Assembly (NCBI RefSeq): GCF_003254115.1
Contig: NZ_QKZV01000002.1
Span: 124,001 to 188,000 of the forward strand
Direction of reading: 5' to 3'
Length of the DNA: 64,000 nucleotides
Source of the DNA: Hydrotalea sandarakina
GTDB lineage: Bacteria; Bacteroidota; Bacteroidia; Chitinophagales; Chitinophagaceae
This document shows positions 9,694 through 17,912 of this stretch, piece after piece (within the stretch, counting starts at the first letter, position 1; each line of letters starts with the position of its first letter). The translations under genes and the position numbers were made by a program. The notes under the pieces are model-generated. The model was given only the letters and a program-made list of their open reading frames with translations. It was not told the origin of the DNA and did no database searches.

Positions 9694-10533
9694 TTATTTT
9701 TTATATTGTAATTGTACCCATACCGGGAAATGATCAGACGGATAATGTAATTTTTTTGCGTCGCTAAAAATGGCATATTTGTTTACGTTGAAAGGGCTAT
9801 TCTTAGAAATAAAAATGTAATCAATTAATTGAGTGGCAGGTTGGTTGTATTGAAAGTTATTGAAGCTGCCTTCAGGCCCAAAAGGAGGTTGTTGTGATGC
9901 GTTACGTGTATTGATAAATTTTGTATTTAAGAATGTAATTACAGAGTCCGTAGGTACAGAATTTAAATCGCCGGTTAAAATAACGGGCAGGTGTTTATTG
10001 TTCAGCTCATTTATTTTTCTAACTATTAATTCAATGCCTTTTTCACGAGCCACAACACCTTCATTATCTAAATGAGTATTAAATACCCAAAACTGTTTTT
10101 GATTGAATTGGTCAATTAATAATGCGTAGGTGCAAATGCGGTTATAGGCTGCATCCCAACCCTTCGATACTTTATTGGGTGTTTCCGATAACCAGAATGT
10201 TCCTGATTGTAATTTTTTAAAGCGATCTTTTTTAAAGAAAATATTACTAGCTTCTCCGGTATTGTTTCCATCGCGTCCAACACCAACATATTCGTATTGC
10301 GGCAGGGCTTTTGCAATATCTTTCACCTGATTGGGTAAAGCTTCTTGCACGCCAAATATATCGGGCTCATAGAATCGTAATTGACCGGCAAAAAAATCCT
10401 TACGATTACTCCATGCATTTATACCGTCTGAAGCCAAATCTAACCGAACATTATAAGTTAAAACTGTAAGTTGTTGTGCATTTACAAACATGGATGTTAG
10501 AAATAAAATGTTTATTAAAATTATCTTTTGCAT
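9694..10533 (-). CDS. Secreted endonuclease/exonuclease/phosphatase family protein
   Basis: A 279-residue protein with a signal peptide (MQKIILINILFLTSMFVNAQ) and the full EEP-fold motif set: Asn28 in TYNVR, Glu64 in GVQEAL, His154 and Asp156 in NTHLDN, Asp189 and Asn191 in GDLNS, and Asp267-His268 in YPSDHFPVW. The fold covers metal-dependent nucleases, sphingomyelinases and sugar-phosphate or inositol phosphatases. A secreted stand-alone version in Bacteroidota is commonly annotated only as EEP family; the substrate is not evident from sequence. Confidence 0.92.
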   Translation of the reverse strand: MQKIILINILFLTSMFVNAQQLTVLTYNVRLDLASDGINAWSNRKDFFAGQLRFYEPDIFGVQEALPNQVKDIAKALPQYEYVGVGRDGNNTGEASNIFFKKDRFKKLQSGTFWLSETPNKVSKGWDAAYNRICTYALLIDQFNQKQFWVFNTHLDNEGVVAREKGIELIVRKINELNNKHLPVILTGDLNSVPTDSVITFLNTKFINTRNASQQPPFGPEGSFNNFQYNQPATQLIDYIFISKNSPFNVNKYAIFSDAKKLHYPSDHFPVWVQLQYKK

Positions 10534-10708
10534 TGCTACACAATTAATGTTTAAATCATTTTTTAATTTTGCTGAATCTTCCTTGTTGTTAGGTTACTTG
10601 AAAGTAAAATTTTTATTGGTATTTCAAATCAATTTGGCCGGTATAATTTCACGCATTCATGTTTTGAAGTTTGTTTACAATGGCAAGTCTTATATTAAAA
10701 ATAGTTTT

Positions 10709-10716
10709 TATCTTTG
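10709..10716 (+). promoter_or_regulatory. Candidate -7 box (TATCTTTG)
   Basis: Exact match to the Bacteroidota TAnnTTTG -7 element in the divergent spacer, about 75 bases before the ATG of the lipoprotein gene at 10791. I see no good TTTG element 19-21 bases upstream, so support is partial. Confidence 0.35.
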
Positions 10717-10790
10717 TACTTTATTTACTTGGGTTACCGTTAGGTTAACGGTTGATTGGGCATTACAGTAAAGTTTTAAATGAGTATGGT

Positions 10791-11783
10791 ATGCATTCCT
10801 TCTTTTTTCATTTTTTCAAAAAAAATTTATTCTCCATTTGCTTATCCTTTCTGTTGGTAAGTTGTACGGTTTATACCAAAACGCATTTCAATAGTTTAAC
10901 TACAACAAGTAATTGCAATCATGAGGCACCTTATAGTTATACTGAAAATGAAATGCCGAAGCCTTTATATATGCTGCAATTAGATTCAGCAATTTTAAAA
11001 AGATTTACGCTCCCTTCATTAAATGCGGCTAATGCAATAGGTATTTTACCCAAGTTGGAAGAATTGTTTCAACTGAAAATGCAACAAAAAAGCAATTATA
11101 CTACTGAGCAACAATTGAATATACTTAGCCTGGAACAACAAATTCAGCAACGTATTAATATAGCTTCTTTAGAAGTAGCTTCAACTGCCAGTGAAATGGA
11201 CTGTGAGGAGGAACGAGCTGATCAGGTAGGCAATTATTTAATGGGGAAAATAGATGATGCCAAAACAAAACTAACCGTTGGTACTATTGCTTTTGATGCA
11301 TTAGGGGCTATAAGTGCCGGCATATTGTTGATTAATGGACATTCAGGAAATGCAACCGAATTCATTGGAATTGGTACAGGATTAGCTGAAGCAACATTGG
11401 GTGTGCTTATTTTAACTAAAAATAAAAAAGTAAAATTTTATCATCCGCGTAATGCACTGCGTGATATTTGGAATGGGCCAGCCGTTTCTACTATTTTTCC
11501 TTCGTCTGTTTGGTATTTTTTAAACTACAAACAACCCGGCAAAAATGAAATTTCATTGAGAGAGCAGTTAGTGAATAAATGGGTAAGTTTTGGCCAAATT
11601 GCTGTAAAGAAACCACAGCAAAAAGAAAAGGTGTATGCTTTATATTTCGGTAACGGTGGTACCTATACGGCCGAACAATTGTCTAATCGTGCCAATATGT
11701 ATGATCAGTTAGAATCGTACATTAATTTAATGAAACAAGATTTAAGGATGTTAAATGTAGAATTAGAAAAACTGGGTAAATAA
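10791..11783 (+). CDS. Uncharacterised lipoprotein with central hydrophobic hairpin
   Basis: I do not recognise this family. The ATG at 10791 gives 330 residues and a lipoprotein signal with lipobox LLVSC (Cys25); a TTG 39 bases upstream would add a leader that makes no sense. Visible parts: a Gln-rich helical region (about 85-130) around EQQLNILSLEQQIQQRI, two Gly/Ala/Ile-rich hydrophobic stretches (about 165-215) that could form a membrane hairpin, a conserved-looking HPRNALRDIWNGP block, and a C-terminal amphipathic helix. It is convergent with gldD and not in an operon. Function unknown. Confidence 0.75.
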   Translation: MHSFFFHFFKKNLFSICLSFLLVSCTVYTKTHFNSLTTTSNCNHEAPYSYTENEMPKPLYMLQLDSAILKRFTLPSLNAANAIGILPKLEELFQLKMQQKSNYTTEQQLNILSLEQQIQQRINIASLEVASTASEMDCEEERADQVGNYLMGKIDDAKTKLTVGTIAFDALGAISAGILLINGHSGNATEFIGIGTGLAEATLGVLILTKNKKVKFYHPRNALRDIWNGPAVSTIFPSSVWYFLNYKQPGKNEISLREQLVNKWVSFGQIAVKKPQQKEKVYALYFGNGGTYTAEQLSNRANMYDQLESYINLMKQDLRMLNVELEKLGK

Positions 11784-11842
11784 TCAATACTTCATTTTCT
11801 TATCATGTTACACAAACTATTTAAGAAAATAAATGACTGTTG

Positions 11843-12448
11843 CTACTTCCACTTAAAGGTGTTGATTAAATGTTTCATGTCTTCCACTAAAAAACGATTA
11901 ACGGGAGCCAATGAATCTTGATTTGGTGTAGCATCAAAATATAATGCCCCGCGTAGAAAATGATGTGTAGAATCAGTTAAAAAAAATTGATTGGCTGTTG
12001 CTACATTTCCTCCCACTTTAAAAAACATACCATGTACACCATTGGGTGTTACCATTAATGAATCATCAATAGAATAGGCTTTTTCGCTATGTTTATTGGT
12101 TAATGTAAATGCATCGTTAACCAGTTTTTGAAAATTATTGGGTCCTATGGTTTTGTAACTAACATAAATACGGCCATTGAATTGAGGGAAGTCAATATTT
12201 ATCCACCAGGGATTTTCTGTTTTCTCGCCAAAAAAAGTAGAGTCTTTCACCACTTTAGCATACACGGGATATTCAAATGTGTAGGGATATCCGGGTTGAT
12301 TAAATAGTTGATACTGATGTTTAGGAAAATGAATTTTAAAGTAGCCTCTGGGTTTTGGTACAAAGGGACTGTTGCAGCTGAAATGAGAAACGGCAATGGT
12401 GCATATTATTATAAACAGGATAAATGAATGTAGTTTTTTTGAAAGCAT
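11843..12448 (-). CDS. gldD: Gliding motility lipoprotein GldD
   Basis: A 201-residue lipoprotein (Cys25 after the hydrophobic signal) with the characteristic PKPRGYFKIHFPKHQY segment shortly after the cysteine. GldD is required for gliding motility and for secretion of motility adhesins in Flavobacterium. Here it follows gldE by 26 bases on the same strand, the same neighbour pair seen across Bacteroidota, which strengthens the call. The lipobox (HFSC) lacks the usual Leu at -3. Presence does not prove gliding, since many non-gliding relatives keep gldD and gldE. Confidence 0.9.
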   Translation of the reverse strand: MLSKKLHSFILFIIICTIAVSHFSCNSPFVPKPRGYFKIHFPKHQYQLFNQPGYPYTFEYPVYAKVVKDSTFFGEKTENPWWINIDFPQFNGRIYVSYKTIGPNNFQKLVNDAFTLTNKHSEKAYSIDDSLMVTPNGVHGMFFKVGGNVATANQFFLTDSTHHFLRGALYFDATPNQDSLAPVNRFLVEDMKHLINTFKWK

Positions 12449-12474
12449 TTTGTTGGGGTAAATGGGGTAATTAA

Positions 12475-13857
12475 TTAAATTATCTCATCTTCTTTTACTT
12501 TAGTAATGGTAACTTTTATTTTATTAATTCTGGTTTTTTCAACTTCTAGTATCATAAAGTCGAAACCGGGAATACTCACTACTTGACCTTTTTTAGGAAT
12601 ATCACCGGCAATTTCCAAAATTAACCCTGCTAATGAGTCGCTTTCACCTTTTAAAGTATCAAAAGTATCAACGGGTAGTTGCATAATTTTGCAAACATCG
12701 TTAATCATTATTTTACCTTCAAATATGTAATTGTTTTCATCTAATTTTTTGTATCCATATTCTTCTTCATCAAATTCATCTTTAATATCACCAATTATTT
12801 CTTCTAAAATATCTTCTAAAGTAACAATGCCACTGGTGCCGCCAAATTCATCAACAACTATGGCAAAGTGAATGCGTTTAGCTTGAAATTCGTGCAATAA
12901 ATCTTCAATCATTTTGTGTTCGTGTACAAAATAAGGCGGCGATATTAATTTATGCCATTCAAAATTTTCGTTTTCATTTAAATAGGGTAATAAATCTTTG
13001 GTGCGTAAAATGCCTACTACTTCATCTAAATCTTCTTTATAAACAGGCACACGACTATAGTTATTATCGGCAACAGATTGTAATAAGGAATGAAAGTCCA
13101 TGTTGTAGTCAACGCCATGCACTTCTAATCTGGCTTTCATTATTTGTTTTACTGTAATGTTGCCAAATTTAATAATGCCTTTTAAAATGTTTTTTTCATT
13201 TTCGCTGGTACCCGATTTGGTAATTTCAATAGCTTGATATAATTCATCGCTGGTTATGCTACCGCTTTTATTACTGAGTTTTTTTTCAATAACATCTGAA
13301 TACTTTACTAAAACATTGCTTAAGCGTTTACAGATGTAATGCACAAATTCAATAAATGGGGCTACTTCTTTAGCAAACCGAATATTGTTTTGTGTAGCTA
13401 AAATTTTCGGCATTATTTCACCAAACAATAGTAATACGGCTGTAACAATTACTACTTTAATAATAAATTCAATCCATGCATTGGCAATAAAAAAATTGGG
13501 TTGGTAGGTGGTTATCCACTGGTCAATACCAATGTTAAAAATGATAATGATGGCAATATTGATGAAGCTATTGGCAATTAATAATGATGCCAATAGTTTT
13601 TTAGGTTCGCTTAATAAATGAATAATGCGTTTGTAAGAAGGAGTTTGTTTTGTTTTAAGCAGATTAATATCTTTTTGTTTCAAAGAAAAAAAAGCCGCTT
13701 CGGCACCGCTTACAAAAAATGATATGATTAATAAAATGAACAGTAAAATCAGCAATGCTATACTGCCTTGCGGAATTGCGGCGTTTAGTAAAGGAAATAA
13801 AAGAAATACCGGGTGATGGTCCAAAATAATTTGTTTTAATGAATAATGAGGAAGCAC
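12475..13857 (-). CDS. gldE: Gliding motility-associated protein GldE (CNNM/CBS/CorC family)
   Basis: A 460-residue membrane protein of the HlyC/CorC (TlyC) family. The N-terminal CNNM (DUF21) domain has three to four membrane segments (about 20-170), including FFVSGAEAAFFSL, then a CBS pair (about 235-355) with NYSRVPVYKEDLDEVVGILR and the VVDEFGGTSGIVTLEDILEE motif, and a C-terminal CorC_HlyC domain. In Flavobacterium johnsoniae GldE partners functionally with GldD. It lies between ssb and gldD, the expected order. The family is otherwise linked to metal-ion transport, so a role in ion efflux is an alternative. Confidence 0.92.
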   Translation of the reverse strand: MLPHYSLKQIILDHHPVFLLFPLLNAAIPQGSIALLILLFILLIISFFVSGAEAAFFSLKQKDINLLKTKQTPSYKRIIHLLSEPKKLLASLLIANSFINIAIIIIFNIGIDQWITTYQPNFFIANAWIEFIIKVVIVTAVLLLFGEIMPKILATQNNIRFAKEVAPFIEFVHYICKRLSNVLVKYSDVIEKKLSNKSGSITSDELYQAIEITKSGTSENEKNILKGIIKFGNITVKQIMKARLEVHGVDYNMDFHSLLQSVADNNYSRVPVYKEDLDEVVGILRTKDLLPYLNENENFEWHKLISPPYFVHEHKMIEDLLHEFQAKRIHFAIVVDEFGGTSGIVTLEDILEEIIGDIKDEFDEEEYGYKKLDENNYIFEGKIMINDVCKIMQLPVDTFDTLKGESDSLAGLILEIAGDIPKKGQVVSIPGFDFMILEVEKTRINKIKVTITKVKEDEII

Positions 13858-13891
13858 TTATTTTTAAAAATAAACATAACTTCCTTTTTTA

Positions 13892-13899
13892 CAAAAGTA
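13892..13899 (-). promoter_or_regulatory. Candidate -7 box for gldE (TACTTTTG)
   Basis: Exact TAnnTTTG match on the minus strand in the ssb-gldE spacer, ending 35 bases before the gldE start. The upstream TTTG element is not apparent. It would let gldE-gldD be transcribed apart from ssb. Confidence 0.35.
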
Positions 13900-13920
13900 T
13901 TGTTTTTCGGTTTGTAAAAA

Positions 13921-14349
13921 TTAATAGGGCATATTTTCACCCGAATCCATCATGGGTGGCATATCATCACCATTAAAACCATCGGTATTATCTGAATTGT
14001 GGGTATTATGACCCTCGGCGCGTTTATCCAGCATGATTAAATTATCGCCAACTACTTCGGTAGCGAATTTTTTATTACCTTCTTTATCTTCCCAACTGCG
14101 GGTTCTTAAACGGCCTTCTACATAAATAAGACTGCCTTTGTGCAAGTATTTTTGAGCTAAGTCTGCCAGGCCACGCCATAATACAACAGTGTGCCATTCC
14201 GTTTGCGATACTAATTTACCATTCCGATCTTTATAAGTTTCGGTAGTGGCCAAGGGAAACTTTGCTACACCTATGTTTCCATCTAACACTTGTAAATCCG
14301 GGTCTTTCCCCAAATTGCCAATGAGCATTACTCTATTAACGCCTCTCAT
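13921..14349 (-). CDS. ssb: Single-stranded DNA-binding protein
   Basis: A 142-residue SSB. The OB-fold occupies about 1-108, starting with the family motif NRVMLIGNLGKDPDLQ and continuing through TEWHTVVLWRGLADLAQKYL and GSLIYVEGRLRTRSW. A short acidic, Met-rich tail follows. It coats single-stranded DNA and recruits replication and repair proteins through its C-terminal tip. The tip here reads ENMPY rather than the usual acidic tip ending in Pro-Phe. The gene starts the ssb-gldE-gldD block on the minus strand. Confidence 0.96.
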   Translation of the reverse strand: MRGVNRVMLIGNLGKDPDLQVLDGNIGVAKFPLATTETYKDRNGKLVSQTEWHTVVLWRGLADLAQKYLHKGSLIYVEGRLRTRSWEDKEGNKKFATEVVGDNLIMLDKRAEGHNTHNSDNTDGFNGDDMPPMMDSGENMPY

Positions 14350-14497
14350 ACAATTAAAAATTTATCGTAAGTGCAAAAGTTGATCTTATTCCCGTTATCA
14401 ATCATGAATGAATAGATTAAAATTAATCAATTATTTAGTTTGTTGAAATATAAATGCTGTTAAAATTTTTCACATTTTAGGGGTTCCCATTTGGGGG

Positions 14498-14899
14498 TTA
14501 TTGGTAATAGGTTTCGTCAAGGTAAAATAGCCCATCTGCGTGTTGCCAATACCAGAATTTTTTCTTGTAAATGCAGTATGTTCCTTTTAATGATTGGCGT
14601 GTGTAAGCCGGGGATACATAAATAACTCTTGGCGGAATGGTATTAAACCTATAAAGCAGGTTTTTGCGTTGATTGGGGGTAAATGCACGGGCTATTGCAG
14701 TATAATTTGCTTTTTGTGCCACGGTTATAGGTAATTGGTTTTTGGGGGTACGAATGTTGCCCATACCATCCACAACAATAAAAGCAACCGGAGCGGGGTG
14801 AGGTGCTGAAGGAATGTTTTTGGCAGGATGAACTGTATGCGAACAGCTTTGCAACCAGTAGAGCAGTAATATAAAACCCAATATTCGAGCAGCTTTCAT
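14498..14899 (-). CDS. Small uncharacterised lipoprotein
   Basis: A 133-residue protein with a lipoprotein signal (MKAARILGFILLLYWLQSC, Cys19) and a Pro- and Tyr-rich body ending in an aromatic stretch with KKFWYWQHADGLFYLDETYY. I do not recognise a domain. Aromatic content this high in a short lipoprotein suggests a small beta-rich envelope domain, by inference only. It stands alone between ssb and a divergent small secreted protein. Confidence 0.65.
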   Translation of the reverse strand: MKAARILGFILLLYWLQSCSHTVHPAKNIPSAPHPAPVAFIVVDGMGNIRTPKNQLPITVAQKANYTAIARAFTPNQRKNLLYRFNTIPPRVIYVSPAYTRQSLKGTYCIYKKKFWYWQHADGLFYLDETYYQ

Positions 14900-15044
14900 A
14901 GTTAATTTTTGTTACTACTTTAAAAAATCATGCCATAATAGAAAATCAGTAGCTTAAAATTTAGATGCTTATTGCTTGTTTTAAAATTAATTTCTATGGT
15001 AAGTTTTAACTTATTGGATAAAATCGTAATTTACCGCTAAAAAA

Positions 15045-15422
15045 ATGAAAGCATCTCTATTCATTCTGCTATTTGTTGGGGCTACATTTTTTGTATCAAA
15101 AGCACAAAGCCAACAGTTACCTGTAACTACGGATACAGTATTTAAAGAATTAATTGGCAAATACACCTTTCCTGATGGAAGTGTTGTGGAACAAGTTGAG
15201 GTAATATTAGACAGTACAGGGTTAAGCATGACTTCCGACGTGGGTACTTCCGTATTACAACAGTTAGGTAAAGATTCGTTTGCATTAGTTTCATTTCAAG
15301 GCATTGTTGTATTTAAACGCGATGAAAAAAATAAAATAAAAGCGGTTATTATTGATGCTATGGGTTATCATTTAGAGGGAAAGAAAGAAGAAGTTACTGC
15401 TGTTTCTAACCCCAGTGCATAG
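15045..15422 (+). CDS. Small secreted protein, DUF3471-like fold possible
   Basis: A 125-residue protein with a signal peptide (cleavage near VSKAQSQ). The mature part begins TVFKELIGKYTFPDGSVVEQ and alternates short beta-strands; this pattern, GKY followed by strands and a phrase like GYHLEGKKE, resembles the lipocalin-like DUF3471 domains attached to some Bacteroidota peptidases. No catalytic residues are visible. Single gene, ending before a strong bidirectional terminator shared with hisS. Confidence 0.65.
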   Translation: MKASLFILLFVGATFFVSKAQSQQLPVTTDTVFKELIGKYTFPDGSVVEQVEVILDSTGLSMTSDVGTSVLQQLGKDSFALVSFQGIVVFKRDEKNKIKAVIIDAMGYHLEGKKEEVTAVSNPSA

Positions 15423-15460
15423 TGCCTATTACGATTTTATTTCTTAAACATTATTATAAG

Positions 15461-15496
15461 AAAAAAGCGACTTATTAAAATGAAAGTCGCTTTTTT
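15461..15496. terminator. Bidirectional intrinsic terminator
   Basis: Perfect 13-base inverted repeat (15461-15473 with 15484-15496, ten-base loop) with an A-run on one side and a T-run on the other, lying between the convergent 125-residue secreted protein gene and hisS. Confidence 0.85.
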
Positions 15497-15512
15497 ACAT
15501 TGTGGTTGTTTA

Positions 15513-16895
15513 TTATAAACTTGTAATTAAGTTACTTAAGTAATTAAGTAATTCTTTTTGGGCAATGGTAGTTTGATGCCCCGATTTTAATTGTTTAATG
15601 GTGCAGGTGTCTTCTGCTAATTCTTTGCTGCCTATTATTATAACAATGGGTATGCCTTTTCTTTCAGCATATTTAAACTGTTTATCTAATTTACTTGGTT
15701 CATGATAGATTTCGCCGCTAATGTCTTGCTCACGTAAATTTTGCAACAGTTCAAAAGCACGATTGCTTTCTGTAGGTCCCAAATTAAAAAACAAAACCAT
15801 GCTGCCGCTACTAATTTGTGGGGGGAAAAGATTGCAGCCCTCCAATACATCATAAATTCTATCTACCCCAAATGAAATACCTACGCCGGGCATATTGGCA
15901 ACACCAAATAATTCTGTTAAATTATCGTAACGTCCGCCGCCGCCAATGCTTCCTATGGCAAATTCATTGGCTTTTACTTCAAAGATGGTGCCTGTATAAT
16001 AATTTAAGCCCCTTGCTAAAGTAACATCTATTTCTAACGGTAGTGGGTTATTGCTTTGTTGATGTGCTAAAATATATTCCAGTTCTTCAATGCCTTGTTT
16101 TCCCAAAGGTATATGTGCAATTGTGTTATGCAATGCTTGTATTTTTTCTTGGTTACTACCTTGTATGGATAAGAACTTTGCAATTATTTCAATTTGAGCT
16201 GCAGTTAATTGCCTTTGTTGTAATTCTTCTTTTACTTTTTCTATACCAATTTTATCCAGCTTATCAATAGCAACTGTAATATCAATAAGTTTTTCTGCAC
16301 CGCCGCATAATTCTGCAAGGGCGGCTAAAATTTTTCTGTTGTTTATTTTTATGGTAACGGGTAAGTTCAACAATCTAAAAACATGCGCATACAAATGCGC
16401 CAATTCAACTTCATTTAGTAAAGAAGTGCTTCCAACAATATCGGCATCGCATTGATAAAATTCTCTGTATCTGCCTTTTTGGGGCCTGTCTGCACGCCAT
16501 ACCGGCTGCATTTGGTATCGTTTAAAGGGAAATGTTAGTTGTCCATGGTTCATGGCAACATAGCGGGCAAAGGGAATAGTAAGGTCATAACGTAGAGCCC
16601 TTTCTGTAATTTGTTTGGTTAATTTTCCGTTTAAAACTTTATTAAAAGCCTCTGTTATTTCTGTTTTTTTTGCGGGATTATCTAATCCATTATTTAAAAT
16701 TTTGAAAATTAATTTGTCGCCTTCTTCACCATATTTGCCCATTAAGGTATCAATGTTTTCCATAGCAGGTGTTTCAAGCGGCTCAAAACCATAAAGTTGA
16801 AAAGCTTTGCGAATGGTATTGAAAATATAGTTGCGTTTATATATAGTGGAAGCGTTAAAATCGCGGGTGCCTTGTGGCAGGGTGGGTTTATTCAT
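15513..16895 (-). CDS. hisS: Histidine--tRNA ligase
   Basis: Class II aminoacyl-tRNA synthetase of 460 residues that charges tRNA-His. The N-terminus has the family motif PQGTRDF; motif 2 is about 126-150 with Arg134 in PVWRADRPQKGRYREFYQCD; the histidine-specific loop GLNYYTGTIFEV and GGGGRYDNL follow; motif 3 is PGVGISFGVDRIYDVL; the C-terminal 90 residues form the anticodon-binding domain. It starts 15 bases after the phosphatase gene stop, so the two are probably co-transcribed. Confidence 0.97.
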   Translation of the reverse strand: MNKPTLPQGTRDFNASTIYKRNYIFNTIRKAFQLYGFEPLETPAMENIDTLMGKYGEEGDKLIFKILNNGLDNPAKKTEITEAFNKVLNGKLTKQITERALRYDLTIPFARYVAMNHGQLTFPFKRYQMQPVWRADRPQKGRYREFYQCDADIVGSTSLLNEVELAHLYAHVFRLLNLPVTIKINNRKILAALAELCGGAEKLIDITVAIDKLDKIGIEKVKEELQQRQLTAAQIEIIAKFLSIQGSNQEKIQALHNTIAHIPLGKQGIEELEYILAHQQSNNPLPLEIDVTLARGLNYYTGTIFEVKANEFAIGSIGGGGRYDNLTELFGVANMPGVGISFGVDRIYDVLEGCNLFPPQISSGSMVLFFNLGPTESNRAFELLQNLREQDISGEIYHEPSKLDKQFKYAERKGIPIVIIIGSKELAEDTCTIKQLKSGHQTTIAQKELLNYLSNLITSL

Positions 16896-16910
16896 ATAAA
16901 TTATTTATAA

Positions 16911-17372
16911 TTATTTGTTGCTGTATTTTTCAATAATGGCATCTGTAGCCGCATCTAACATTTGATAAACTTTTAAGAAATCAGGCTCAGTGCCGAACCA
17001 GGGGTCCGGAACTTCTGTGTTGGTGTTAGGGAATAACACATTCATAATTAAATCTGTTTTGTGGGCATCAAAATGCTTTTTACTTATTTGTGCTACTGCT
17101 TTGTAATTATCATTATCCATTACATAAATCAAATCATATATCAACATATCATTTGCCACGAACTGTCGAGCTTTATGTTGGCTTATATCAATTCCATGCA
17201 TTAAAGCCACTTTTTGCGAAAGTATATGCGGTGCTTCACCAATATGATAATTTCCTGTTCCGGCACTATTCACTTCCCAATTTAAACCGGCTGCTTTAGC
17301 CTTGTGTTGCAAAATTCCTTCTGCTAATGGACTTCTACAAATATTTCCCAAACAAACCATCAGTATTTTCAT
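16911..17372 (-). CDS. Low-molecular-weight protein-tyrosine phosphatase
   Basis: A 153-residue LMW-PTP with the P-loop CLGNICRS (nucleophile Cys7, Arg13) right at the N-terminus and the general acid Asp123 in VPDPWFG. It removes phosphate from phosphotyrosine or phosphoarginine in the cytoplasm; no tyrosine kinase gene is near. It precedes hisS by 15 bases on the same strand. A minus-strand TATATTTG box ends only six bases before its ATG, hinting at a leaderless message. Confidence 0.95.
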   Translation of the reverse strand: MKILMVCLGNICRSPLAEGILQHKAKAAGLNWEVNSAGTGNYHIGEAPHILSQKVALMHGIDISQHKARQFVANDMLIYDLIYVMDNDNYKAVAQISKKHFDAHKTDLIMNVLFPNTNTEVPDPWFGTEPDFLKVYQMLDAATDAIIEKYSNK

Positions 17373-17377
17373 GGGTG

Positions 17378-17385
17378 CAAATATA
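17378..17385 (-). promoter_or_regulatory. Candidate -7 box for the phosphatase-hisS operon (TATATTTG)
   Basis: Exact TAnnTTTG match on the minus strand. Its downstream edge is six bases from the start codon at 17372, so transcription would begin at or next to the ATG. No TTTG element is visible at the standard distance. Confidence 0.4.
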
Positions 17386-17550
17386 CATGCCCTGCCTGTT
17401 TTTGAGTTTTAAACAATTGGATATATGCATACCCGGAATAAGGTTTTGGAGTGTAATTCCAACAAAAAAGTCCAATCCATGTAAAGTTATTTTTAACAAA
17501 ATATATTTTATGGAATTTATGTTTAATAGCTTCTTATACAAGTAAAATCG

Positions 17551-17618
17551 GGCATTTTATGGACATTAAAACCCTTTCTTAAAATTTTCTTAGAAAATTC
17601 TTATAGGTTTTTAATGCC
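17551..17618. repeat. Nested inverted repeats upstream of the small membrane protein gene
   Basis: Inner arms AATTTTC (17583-17589) and GAAAATT (17593-17599) are perfect around a TTA loop. Outer arms CATTAAAACC (17564-17573) and GGTTTTTAATG (17606-17616) pair with one bulge. A further GGCATT (17551-17556) can compete for AATGCC (17613-17618). The structure lies in the 302-base divergent spacer, which holds no gene I can support, and may be an operator or an mRNA leader fold. Confidence 0.5.
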
Positions 17619-17674
17619 TCTAAAAGGAATTATTCTATAAATTGCCCATCCCATATAATAATAAAAGTCATTTA

Positions 17675-17908
17675 ATGGAGCAACCTGTTCGAGAAAAGCG
17701 TAGAAAAAACTTTATCATATTAAGTTCGGTTCGCGATATTTTTATGGCTTTATTGTACATAGGAATGGCAATAATTTTGTTTGGAGGTAAACATTGGGAA
17801 ATACCCCAAATTATAGCTTTAGGCGATGTGTTTTGCTATTTTTTAGGTTCGGTATGTTTATTGTATGGTGGCTTTAGAATGTATAGAGGCATTAAGAAAA
17901 TGTATTAA
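17675..17908 (+). CDS. Small two-helix membrane protein
   Basis: A 77-residue protein starting at the ATG at 17675 (an in-frame TTG 33 bases earlier is less likely). A basic N-terminus (REKRRKNF) is followed by two hydrophobic segments at about 19-36 and 45-67 and a basic C-terminus. I do not recognise a named family. It ends four bases before the PstS-like gene begins, and the TPR gene follows, so the three probably form one operon. Confidence 0.7.
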   Translation: MEQPVREKRRKNFIILSSVRDIFMALLYIGMAIILFGGKHWEIPQIIALGDVFCYFLGSVCLLYGGFRMYRGIKKMY

Positions 17909-17912
17909 GTAG

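Noticed and set aside
10490-10771. 93-codon open frame across the divergent spacer
   Set aside because: It overlaps the start of the EEP-family gene and the promoter region, with no recognisable protein features.
11794-11830. A/T-only inverted repeat between the convergent lipoprotein gene and gldD
   Set aside because: Nine A/T-rich pairs with a 19-base loop are too weak to call a terminator.
17327-17545. Two overlapping 68-72 codon frames, one on each strand, in the phosphatase upstream region
   Set aside because: Composition is that of A+T-rich spacer, they overlap each other and the phosphatase start, and no start signal supports either.
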